Both the position numbers and the translations under genes were made by a program. This document shows, one piece after another, positions 1 through 5,295 of a stretch of DNA of 5,295 nucleotides. This DNA comes from Lachnospiraceae bacterium UBA4348 (GTDB lineage: Bacteria > Bacillota > Clostridia > Lachnospirales > Lachnospiraceae), in assembly GCA_002394165.1 (NCBI GenBank), contig DGTA01000081.1:1-5295 (forward strand). Reading direction: 5' to 3'. Position 1 is the first letter of the stretch; each line of letters starts with the position of its first letter. The notes beneath the pieces were generated by a model. The model was not told where the DNA came from and did not search any database. It was given only the letters and a program-made list of their open reading frames with translations.

Positions 1-491
1 AGAACTACTTCCCGGCTGTTGAAAAAGGTATCCAGGACTCCGTCCAGAAAGGACCCCTTGCCGGATATCCTGTTGTGGGCGTCAAGGCAGTACTCTACGA
101 TGGTTCCTATCATCCGGTAGACTCTTCCGAAATGGCATTCAAGACCGCAGCCAGCCAGGCTTTCAAGAAAGGCTTTATGGATGCGTCTCCCGTACTTCTT
201 GAGCCGATCGCTTCCATGAAGGTGACGGTTCCCGACAAGTTCACGGGCGATGTCATGGGCGACCTGAACAAGAGAAGAGGGCGCGTGCTCGGCATGAACC
301 CCGATCACAAGGGAAATACCATCGTTGAGGCGGATGTCCCGATGAGCGAGCTCTACGGCTATTCCACACAGCTTCGCTCCATGACCGGCGGAAGCGGTGA
401 TTTCTCCTATGAATTCGCCCGCTACGAACAGGCTCCGCAGGATGTCCAGGAGAAGGAAGTCAAGGCCAGAGCTGAGGAGAACGCTGACTGA
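1..491 (+). CDS. fusA: Elongation factor G-family translational GTPase, C-terminal part (5' end outside window)
   Basis: This is the C-terminal 162 residues of an EF-G-family ribosomal translocase, a cytoplasmic GTPase that moves tRNA and mRNA during elongation. The frame is open from base 3 (bases 1-2 finish an earlier codon) and stops with TGA at 489-491. Fragment residues 1-9 read NYFPAVEKG. Domain IV follows with AGYPVV (20-25) and the very conserved YDGSYHPVDSSEMAF (32-46). Domain V begins near PVLLEPI (63-69) and carries GDVMGDLNKRRG (82-93) and the YGYSTQLRSMTGGSG segment. The tail after YEQAP is acidic and basic and poorly conserved. The G domain lies upstream and is not visible. The sequence is somewhat divergent from textbook FusA (for example GMNPDHKGN after the RRG motif) and no rpsG or tuf neighbour is visible, so it may be an EF-G-like paralogue rather than the main fusA. 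A tetracycline-resistance protein is less likely. No intrinsic terminator follows it. Confidence 0.88.
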   Translation, partial: NYFPAVEKGIQDSVQKGPLAGYPVVGVKAVLYDGSYHPVDSSEMAFKTAASQAFKKGFMDASPVLLEPIASMKVTVPDKFTGDVMGDLNKRRGRVLGMNPDHKGNTIVEADVPMSELYGYSTQLRSMTGGSGDFSYEFARYEQAPQDVQEKEVKARAEENAD

Positions 492-508
492 TACGGACAA
501 AAAGTTCT

Positions 509-536
509 TTGAAATCAGACATCGATGTGATACAAT
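509..536 (+). promoter_or_regulatory. Predicted sigma-70/sigma-A promoter of scfA
   Basis: A -35 box TTGAAA (509-514) and a -10 box TACAAT (531-536) are separated by 16 bases. A TG dinucleotide at 528-529, one base before the -10 box, makes it an extended -10 promoter. Transcription should start near 542-544, giving a short leader of about 27 bases that carries the ribosome site AAAGGAGG (554-561). It begins only 17 bases after the upstream stop codon and is the only convincing promoter seen ahead of scfA, scfB and secDF, so it probably drives at least the first two. It is predicted from consensus match only. Confidence 0.7.
519..528. promoter_or_regulatory. Perfect 10-bp palindrome in the promoter spacer, possible operator
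   Basis: ACATCGATGT is an exact inverted repeat lying wholly between the -35 and -10 boxes of the scfA promoter, ending two bases before the -10 box. Repressors and MerR-type activators often bind dyads in this position. The symmetry does not extend outward (G518 faces G529), so the site is short. Palindromes of this length occur by chance roughly once per kilobase, so a regulatory role is only an inference. Confidence 0.3.
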
Positions 537-569
537 AGGCGCGATGTTATTTTAAAGGAGGCTTATTTC

Positions 570-713
570 ATGAAGCATATCAAGACATTAAATGAAAAGA
601 CCCTCAACAGCACGGTCAAGAAGGGCGGCTGCGGCGAGTGCCAGACATCCTGCCAGTCTGCGTGCAAAACGTCCTGCACGGTCGGAAACCAGACCTGCGA
701 GAACAACAAATAA
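570..713 (+). CDS. scfA: SCIFF ranthipeptide precursor ScfA (six cysteines in forty-five residues)
   Basis: This 47-residue peptide is the substrate of the radical SAM enzyme encoded next door. Residues 1-20 form a basic leader that starts MKHIKTLNEKTLN, the typical SCIFF opening. The core holds six cysteines at positions 21, 24, 28, 32, 36 and 43, in the family pattern CGECQTSCQSAC followed by KTSCTVGNQTC. In studied SCIFF peptides the maturase forms a thioether between a core cysteine and a threonine; the equivalent pair here should be C32 and T37, with T26, T34 and T42 as other possible acceptors. The start ATG is set by a near-perfect AAAGGAGG (554-561) with an 8-base spacer, so translation should be strong. 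There is no signal peptide and no GG-type protease site with an obvious partner peptidase nearby; the GG at 19-20 precedes the first cysteine but cleavage there is unproven. The gene has its own promoter and is followed by a hairpin. Identification is by sequence pattern plus the adjacent maturase, and is very secure. Confidence 0.96.
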   Translation: MKHIKTLNEKTLNSTVKKGGCGECQTSCQSACKTSCTVGNQTCENNK

Positions 714-778
714 TACTGCCTGACCGATCAAAGACTGCAGGCAAGAGGGTATCACTGTTTAAAAATGATTCTGATCAT

Positions 779-805
779 GAGCAGCGAGCATTTTGTTCGC
801 TGCTC
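779..805 (+). other. RNA hairpin between scfA and scfB, no U tract
   Basis: GAGCAGCGAGC (779-789) pairs with GTTCGCTGCTC (795-805) across a five-base loop, ATTTT, giving 11 pairs including one G-U. The bases after the stem (GTTGAACG) are not U-rich, so it is not a standard intrinsic terminator. It could act as a partial terminator, or as a 3' stabiliser of the scfA message that raises precursor over maturase levels. A weaker 6-bp pairing, TGCCTG (717-722) with CAGGCA (738-743), lies just after the scfA stop. Confidence 0.6.
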
Positions 806-828
806 GTTGAACGTTGACCAGACCATAC

Positions 829-837
829 GGAAAGGGG
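829..837 (+). promoter_or_regulatory. Ribosome binding site for scfB with TTG start
   Basis: GGAAAGGGG lies 10 bases before the TTG at 848 and is a weaker match to the anti-Shine-Dalgarno sequence than the sites of scfA and secDF. A GAGG at 843-846 is too close to the start to serve. An in-frame TGA at 842-844 leaves only one codon (GGA) before TTG, so TTG is the most upstream possible start, and it is the one that keeps the conserved MIHQ opening of the protein. Confidence 0.65.
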
Positions 838-847
838 CATCTGAGGA

Positions 848-2212
848 TTGATCCATCAGTTCAGGAATAACGGATATAACATCGTACTCGACGTACACAG
901 CGGGAGCGTGCACGTGGTCGATGACCTGGTCTACGAGGTCATTGAGCGGCTCGATCACGGTCTTGAGAATGATAAGATCGTAAAGGAGCTGGAAAACACC
1001 TGGCAGCCGGGCGAGATCCTGGAAGCGCTGGACGAATGCCGTGAACTTAAGGAAAAGGGGATGCTCTTTACCGAGGACGTCTATCGCGGTCCGGTCCTTG
1101 ATTTTAAAAAGAGGAAAACGGTCGTCAAGGCGCTCTGTCTTCACGTGGCTCACGACTGCAATCTCTCCTGCAGGTATTGCTTTGCGGGAGAGGGAGAGTA
1201 TCACGGAAGCCGCGGACTGATGAGCCTTGAGACAGGAAAAAAGGCACTGGATTTCCTTGTGGAGAATTCCGGCAGCCGGAAAAACCTGGAAGTCGATTTC
1301 TTCGGCGGCGAACCGCTTCTCAATTTCGGTGTCGTCAAAGAGCTCGTCGCTTACGGCAGGGAACTTGAAAAAAAGGCTGACAAGCATTTCAGGTTCACGC
1401 TGACCACCAACGGGGTCCTGCTTGGCAAAGAGGTTGCCGAGTTTGCCAACCGGGAGCTGGATAATGTTGTCCTGAGCCTTGACGGGCGAAAGGAAGTCAA
1501 CGATGCGATGCGTCCGTTCCCGAACGGAAAGGGCAGCTACGACCTGATCGTCCCGAAATTTCAGGAGTTCGTCCGCGAACGCGGCGACAGGCAGTATTAT
1601 GTGCGCGGAACGTTCACACACTATAATCTTGATTTTTCGAAGGATATCCTTCACTATGCCGATCTGGGCTTTGACAGGCTCTCCATGGAGCCGGTCGTGG
1701 CTCCGCCGGAGGCAGGATATGCCATCCGGGAGGAGGATCTGGAGACCATCTGTGCCCAGTATGATGAGCTGGCCGTCGAAATGCTGAAAAGGAAGAAGGA
1801 GGGAAGAGGGTTCACCTTTTTCCACTTTATGATCGATCTTACGGGAGGTCCCTGTGTGTATAAACGCATGTCCGGGTGCGGTTCGGGAACCGAGTACCTG
1901 GCGGTGACGCCCTGGGGAGATCTTTATCCCTGCCACCAGTTTGTCGGGGAGGAGAAGTTCCGGCTCGGCAGCGTCGACGAAGGGATCACCAATCAGGCCC
2001 TCGTCGATGAATTCAAATGCTGCAATGTGTACAGCAAACCCAAATGTGCCGAATGCTTCGCCAGATATTACTGCAGCGGCGGCTGCGCGGCGAACAGCTG
2101 GCATTTTCACGGTACGATCAATGACGCGTATGACATCGGCTGCGTCCTGCAGCGCAAGAGAGTGGAATGCGCGCTCATGATAAAAGCGGCGGAAGCGGAG
2201 ATGAATGAATAA
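848..2212 (+). CDS. scfB: SCIFF radical SAM/SPASM maturase ScfB (ranthipeptide thioether synthase)
   Basis: This 454-residue cytoplasmic iron-sulfur enzyme modifies the ScfA peptide, reductively cleaving S-adenosylmethionine to make a radical that joins core cysteine sulfurs to acceptor residues as thioethers. Residues 1-85 form a PqqD/RRE-like leader-binding domain (NGYNIVLDVHSGSVHVVDD near 8-26). The radical SAM domain follows, with the cluster motif CNLSCRYC (C104, C108, C111), the SAM-contacting GGEP (153-156) and TTNG (186-189). The SPASM domain matches the canonical spacing exactly: C344-X12-G-X4-C362, then C400-X2-C403-X5-C409-X3-C413, then C432, predicting two auxiliary 4Fe-4S clusters. 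C336 may be a further ligand. Length agrees with characterised SCIFF maturases such as CteB of Clostridium thermocellum. The TTG start is fixed by the upstream in-frame stop at 842-844 and by the family's MIHQ opening. Its position 134 bp after scfA identifies the substrate. All motifs look intact, so it should be active. Confidence 0.96.
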   Translation: MIHQFRNNGYNIVLDVHSGSVHVVDDLVYEVIERLDHGLENDKIVKELENTWQPGEILEALDECRELKEKGMLFTEDVYRGPVLDFKKRKTVVKALCLHVAHDCNLSCRYCFAGEGEYHGSRGLMSLETGKKALDFLVENSGSRKNLEVDFFGGEPLLNFGVVKELVAYGRELEKKADKHFRFTLTTNGVLLGKEVAEFANRELDNVVLSLDGRKEVNDAMRPFPNGKGSYDLIVPKFQEFVRERGDRQYYVRGTFTHYNLDFSKDILHYADLGFDRLSMEPVVAPPEAGYAIREEDLETICAQYDELAVEMLKRKKEGRGFTFFHFMIDLTGGPCVYKRMSGCGSGTEYLAVTPWGDLYPCHQFVGEEKFRLGSVDEGITNQALVDEFKCCNVYSKPKCAECFARYYCSGGCAANSWHFHGTINDAYDIGCVLQRKRVECALMIKAAEAEMNE

Positions 2213-2268
2213 GAATTCTTTTTCCGCCTAAGCCAAGGAAACTGTTAGTTAAAAGGAGAAATGTAAAA

Positions 2269-4533
2269 ATGAACAGGAAAAGAGCGACACTGATCACGGT
2301 GATCCTGGCGATTGCGCTTGTTTTGTCATTGTTTACGGCAGCGATCGGATGGGGACCCACCAAGACGGGAGCAGCCAGCAATATCAAGCTTGGTCTTGAT
2401 CTGTCCGGCGGTGTATCCGTGACGTACCAGACAAAGGACGGGGTCATTCCTACGGACGAGCAGATGTCCGATACCATCTACAAGCTGCAGCAGCGTGTCA
2501 CCAACTACAGCACAGAGTCATCTGTCTATAAGGAAGGTCTCAACCGGATCAATATCGAGATCCCCGGTGTCAATGACGCAAATGCAGTGCTTACAGAACT
2601 GGGTAAACCCGGGTCCCTGGATTTCCGCCTGATGGACGATACCGTGGTGCTGACCGGCGCGGATGTCGCCAGTGCTGAGGCCGGTACCCAGAATGACAAC
2701 CTGGGCAACTCCGAGTATGTTGTCTCTCTTTCCTTCTCTGATGCGGGAAAAGAAGCCTTTGCAAAGGCAACTTCCGAAAACGTGGGCAAACAGATCCAGA
2801 TCGTTTATGACGGCGAAGTGATCTCCGCCCCGGTCGTAAGAGAAGCCATCACGGACGGCAAGTGCGTGATCTCCGGCAATTTCACGATGGAGAGTGCTTC
2901 TGAGCTTGCTTCCTATATCCGTATCGGTTCTCTTTCCCTTGAACTGGAAGAGATCCGTTCCAACGTGGTCGGCGCCCAGCTTGGTCAGAGAGCCATCTCC
3001 ACGAGCCTTTTAGCCGGCCTGATCGGCCTTGCGATCGTCATGATCCTGATGATCGTGATCTACAGGATGCCCGGTGTCATCGCAGCCCTTTCGCTTGTAT
3101 TCTATGCTGCGCTTGACCTGATCCTGCTCAACGCCTTTGATATGACGCTTACCCTGGCGGGTATCGCAGGTGTTATCCTGTCGATCGGTATGGCCGTTGA
3201 CGCGAACGTCATCATCTATGCGCGTATCCGTGAAGAGATCGCTGCCGGAAAGACTGTGCGCAATGCGATCGATATCGGTTTCAAAAAGGCACTTACAGCC
3301 ATTATCGACGGCAATGTGACCACCCTGATCGCCGCTGTCGTCCTGAACTTCATGGGAACCGGCTCCATCAAGGGCTTTGCCCAGACGCTGGCTCTCGGTA
3401 TCATCCTTTCCATGTTCACCGCCTGCGTGATCTCCAGACTGATGATCAATGCGGCCTATGAACTTGGCATGCGCGATGAGAAATTCTACGGCAAGATGCG
3501 TGAATACAAGGTCATCGATTTTGTCGGAAAACGTTTTGTTTATTTCGCGGTCGCGGCAGTCGTGATCTGCGCCGGCTTCCTGTTCATGATCATCAACAAC
3601 GGTGCCGGAAAGGGAACCCTCAATTACAGCGTTGAGTTCCGCGGCGGTACATCCACCTCCGTTACCTTCAACGAGGATTACTCCATCGAACAGCTCGACA
3701 AGGATGTTATCCCGGTGATCATGGAAGTGACCGGCGATGCGGATGTCCAGGCCCAGAAAGTGGCCGGCGGAAATGAAGTTATCTTCAAGACCCGTTCGCT
3801 GACCAGCGATGAAAGTGAACAGCTCAAGAATGCACTCGACGAGGCAGTCGGCATCGCCAAATATACCGACGAGGATGGCAACGAGAGTATGAGCGTCACC
3901 ACGGAGACAATCTCCTCTGTTATCAGTAAGGAGATGAGCGGCGCAGCCGTAAAAGCTGTGATCATCGCTGTTATCCTGATGCTTCTTTACATCTGGCTGC
4001 GGTTTGCGGATTTCCGCTTTGCATCCAGCGCCGTTATCGCCCTTTGCCATGACGTGCTGGTCGTGCTCGCCTGCTACAGCATCATCCGGATCTCGGTAGG
4101 CAATACGTTTATCGCCTGCATGCTGACGATCGTCGGTTATTCGATCAATGCGACCATCGTTATCTTCGACCGTATCCGTGAGAACCTGAAGATCCGCGCC
4201 AAGGGCGAGACCCTTGCCGAGCTGGTGAACAAGAGTATCACCCAGACGCTGACCAGAAGTATCTATACTTCGCTTACCACATTCATCACGATCACCATGC
4301 TGTACATCATCGGCGTGCCTTCCATCAAGGAATTCGCGCTGCCGCTGATGGTCGGTATCGTGGCCGGTGCCTACTCATCTGTGTTCATCACCGGTTCTTT
4401 ATGGTACATGATGCGCAGCGGTGCTGAGAAGAAAGCGGCTGCTTCGGAAGAAGCGAAGCGTCCGGTCAAAGCTTCCCAGAAGCCGGCAAATAACCAGTCT
4501 AAGGGCCAGGAAAAGAAGAGCAAAAAGCGCTGA
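2269..4533 (+). CDS. secDF: Protein translocase subunit SecDF (fused SecD-SecF)
   Basis: This 754-residue RND-superfamily membrane protein uses the ion-motive force to pull exported proteins through SecYEG from the outer face of the membrane. The SecD half has TM1 (about 7-28), the LGLDLSGG motif (41-48), a large extracytoplasmic P1 domain (to about 245) and TM2-TM6, with GMAVDANVIIYARIREE (307-323) around the conserved D311 in TM4. The SecF half has TM7 (about 422-442), VEFRGG (455-460), a smaller outer domain (about 443-558) and TM8-TM12, with GYSINATIVIFDRIREN (623-639) in TM10 and R663 at TM11. The C-terminal tail from 718 is hydrophilic and lysine-rich. An oddity is alanine at 628, where the family usually has aspartate. 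The start ATG has AAAAGGAG (2251-2258) ten bases upstream and opens with basic MNRKR ahead of TM1. With 56 bp and no terminator after scfB, co-transcription is likely. Length and topology match fused SecDF proteins. Confidence 0.96.
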   Translation: MNRKRATLITVILAIALVLSLFTAAIGWGPTKTGAASNIKLGLDLSGGVSVTYQTKDGVIPTDEQMSDTIYKLQQRVTNYSTESSVYKEGLNRINIEIPGVNDANAVLTELGKPGSLDFRLMDDTVVLTGADVASAEAGTQNDNLGNSEYVVSLSFSDAGKEAFAKATSENVGKQIQIVYDGEVISAPVVREAITDGKCVISGNFTMESASELASYIRIGSLSLELEEIRSNVVGAQLGQRAISTSLLAGLIGLAIVMILMIVIYRMPGVIAALSLVFYAALDLILLNAFDMTLTLAGIAGVILSIGMAVDANVIIYARIREEIAAGKTVRNAIDIGFKKALTAIIDGNVTTLIAAVVLNFMGTGSIKGFAQTLALGIILSMFTACVISRLMINAAYELGMRDEKFYGKMREYKVIDFVGKRFVYFAVAAVVICAGFLFMIINNGAGKGTLNYSVEFRGGTSTSVTFNEDYSIEQLDKDVIPVIMEVTGDADVQAQKVAGGNEVIFKTRSLTSDESEQLKNALDEAVGIAKYTDEDGNESMSVTTETISSVISKEMSGAAVKAVIIAVILMLLYIWLRFADFRFASSAVIALCHDVLVVLACYSIIRISVGNTFIACMLTIVGYSINATIVIFDRIRENLKIRAKGETLAELVNKSITQTLTRSIYTSLTTFITITMLYIIGVPSIKEFALPLMVGIVAGAYSSVFITGSLWYMMRSGAEKKAAASEEAKRPVKASQKPANNQSKGQEKKSKKR

Positions 4534-4580
4534 CCTGAGAGAAGGGTCCCGGGGACAGAAACTGAAAAACAGATACTCAG

Positions 4581-4609
4581 ACGGCCGCCCTCTATAAAAG
4601 GGCGGCTGT
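4581..4609 (+). other. Strong GC hairpin before leuS, no U tract
   Basis: ACGGCCGCCCT (4581-4591) pairs with AGGGCGGCTGT (4599-4609), 11 pairs including one G-U, across the seven-base loop CTATAAA. It sits in the 95-bp secDF-leuS gap and ends six bases before the leuS ribosome site GGAGG (4616-4620). No run of T follows, so it is not a typical intrinsic terminator on the plus strand. It may be a processing or stabilising stem, a weak attenuator, or a structure affecting leuS translation. Confidence 0.6.
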
Positions 4610-4628
4610 ATAAATGGAGGAAAGCCCT

Positions 4629-5295
4629 ATGGCAGTCAGTTATAACCACAGAGCCATTGAAGAAAAGTGGAGAAAAGAGTGGGAGGCACACCCGGTCAAT
4701 GTAGATGACGGCAAGAAACAGAAATATTACTGTCTTGATATGTTCCCGTATCCTTCAGGACATGGTCTACATGTGGGTCACTGGAGAGGATATGTGATCT
4801 CGGATGTCTGGAGCCGCTACAAAATGATGCAGGGATATTACCTGATCCATCCCATGGGATGGGATGCGTTCGGACTCCCGGCTGAGAACTATGCGATCAA
4901 GACCGGTCAGCATCCCTCGATCTCTACGGCGGAAAATGTCCGCAATATCAAGAGACAGATCAACCAGATCGCTGCGATCTATGACTGGGACCGCGAGGTC
5001 AATACGACCGATCCGGGCTTCTACAAATGGACACAGTGGATCTTTGTCAAGATGTTCGAGAACGGACTCGCCTATGAGAAGGAGTTCCCGATCAACTGGT
5101 GCCCGTCCTGCAAGACCGGCCTTGCCAACGAAGAGGTCGTCAACGGAAGATGTGAGCGCTGCGGCAGTGAGGTGACCAAGAAGAATCTGCGTCAGTGGAT
5201 GCTCAGGATCACCAACTATGCCGAGAGACTGCTCAATGATCTTGACAAGCTTGACTGGCCCGAGAAAGTAAAGAAGATGCAGACCGACTGGATCG
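4629..5295 (+). CDS. leuS: Leucine--tRNA ligase (LeuRS), N-terminal part (3' end outside window)
   Basis: These are the first 222 residues of the cytoplasmic class I synthetase that charges tRNA-Leu with leucine; the whole enzyme is usually about 800 residues, so roughly a quarter is visible and the frame is still open at the window end. Family landmarks are YNHRAIEEKW (5-14), the leucine-specific DMFPYPSG (37-44), the class I signature HVGH (48-51, the HIGH motif) and HPMGWDAFGLPAENYAI (74-90). Four cysteines, C158, C161, C175 and C178, form the two CxxC pairs of the LeuRS zinc-binding insertion, just after the conserved NW (156-157). The editing domain and KMSKS loop lie beyond the window. 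The start ATG has GGAGG (4616-4620) eight bases upstream. No T-box leader, common before aminoacyl-tRNA synthetase genes in Firmicutes, fits in the 95-bp gap, and no clear promoter is seen, so leuS may be read from upstream or be expressed constitutively. Confidence 0.97.
   Translation, partial: MAVSYNHRAIEEKWRKEWEAHPVNVDDGKKQKYYCLDMFPYPSGHGLHVGHWRGYVISDVWSRYKMMQGYYLIHPMGWDAFGLPAENYAIKTGQHPSISTAENVRNIKRQINQIAAIYDWDREVNTTDPGFYKWTQWIFVKMFENGLAYEKEFPINWCPSCKTGLANEEVVNGRCERCGSEVTKKNLRQWMLRITNYAERLLNDLDKLDWPEKVKKMQTDWI

Noticed and set aside
717..743. Stem TGCCTG/CAGGCA just after scfA
   Set aside because: Only six pairs with a fifteen-base loop and no U tract; too weak to call as a separate feature.
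779..805. Hairpin considered as an intrinsic terminator of scfA
   Set aside because: No run of T follows the stem; the next bases are GTTGAACGTTG. Kept only as an RNA structure.
807..835. TTGAAC and TTGACC as -35 boxes of a separate scfB promoter
   Set aside because: No -10-like hexamer is found at 16-18 bases from either; the downstream bases are GGAAAGGGG-type ribosome site sequence.
752..2110. Long minus-strand open frame of 452 codons opposite scfB
   Set aside because: It lies almost entirely antisense to a gene with intact radical SAM and SPASM motifs, has no recognisable domain, and its composition mirrors scfB codons. It is a shadow of the real frame.
2261..2266. ATG-TAA minimal open frame between the secDF ribosome site and its start
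   Set aside because: The Shine-Dalgarno ends only two bases before this ATG, too close for initiation, and the ATG at 2269 has a suitable ten-base spacing.
3010..4050. Minus-strand open frame of 346 codons opposite secDF, rich in Asp, His and Gly
   Set aside because: The D/H/G-rich low-complexity product is what antisense reading of hydrophobic transmembrane codons (atc, gtc) gives. No family resemblance.
4593..4598. TATAAA as a -10 box for leuS
   Set aside because: It lies in the loop of the GC hairpin and no -35-like sequence is found 16-18 bases upstream. A second TATAAA at 4609-4614 would start transcription past the ribosome site.
4864..5175. Arg/Ser-rich plus-strand frame inside leuS
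   Set aside because: It overlaps the well-conserved LeuRS frame in another phase, has no plausible ribosome site and no known motif.

Overview
The window looks like a chromosomal segment from a Clostridia-class Firmicute. A moderate-GC, Lachnospiraceae-like gut commensal is the best guess, inferred from protein flavour, strong AGGAGG-type ribosome sites and the SCIFF locus; the species cannot be fixed from the sequence alone. All genes lie on the plus strand. There is no sign of an insertion sequence, prophage, CRISPR array, tRNA or rRNA.

Layout: (1) the last 162 residues of an elongation factor G-family GTPase, ending at 491; (2) a short intergenic region with a good sigma-70-type promoter (509-536) whose spacer holds a perfect 10-bp palindrome; (3) a tiny gene at 570-713 encoding a 47-residue peptide with six cysteines in its C-terminal half, which is the SCIFF ranthipeptide precursor ScfA; (4) a 134-bp gap with an 11-bp hairpin, then the SCIFF radical SAM/SPASM maturase ScfB (848-2212), which starts at TTG; (5) after 56 bp with no terminator, a fused SecDF translocon motor subunit (2269-4533); (6) after a 95-bp gap with a strong GC hairpin, the first 222 residues of leucyl-tRNA synthetase, cut by the window end.

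The central system is the scfA-scfB cassette. ScfB should bind the ScfA leader through its N-terminal PqqD/RRE-like domain and use its radical SAM cluster plus two SPASM auxiliary clusters to install Cys-to-Thr thioether bonds. This RiPP class is known (SCIFF, a ranthipeptide found across Clostridia), so the system is not new, but its biological job is still poorly defined. Close linkage to secDF suggests, without proving, a tie to export or membrane biology.

Local oddities are the dyad inside the scfA promoter, the hairpin plus TTG start that should make maturase scarcer than precursor, and an alanine in SecDF where the SecF transmembrane motif normally carries a proton-relay aspartate. No intergenic stretch exceeds 300 bases.
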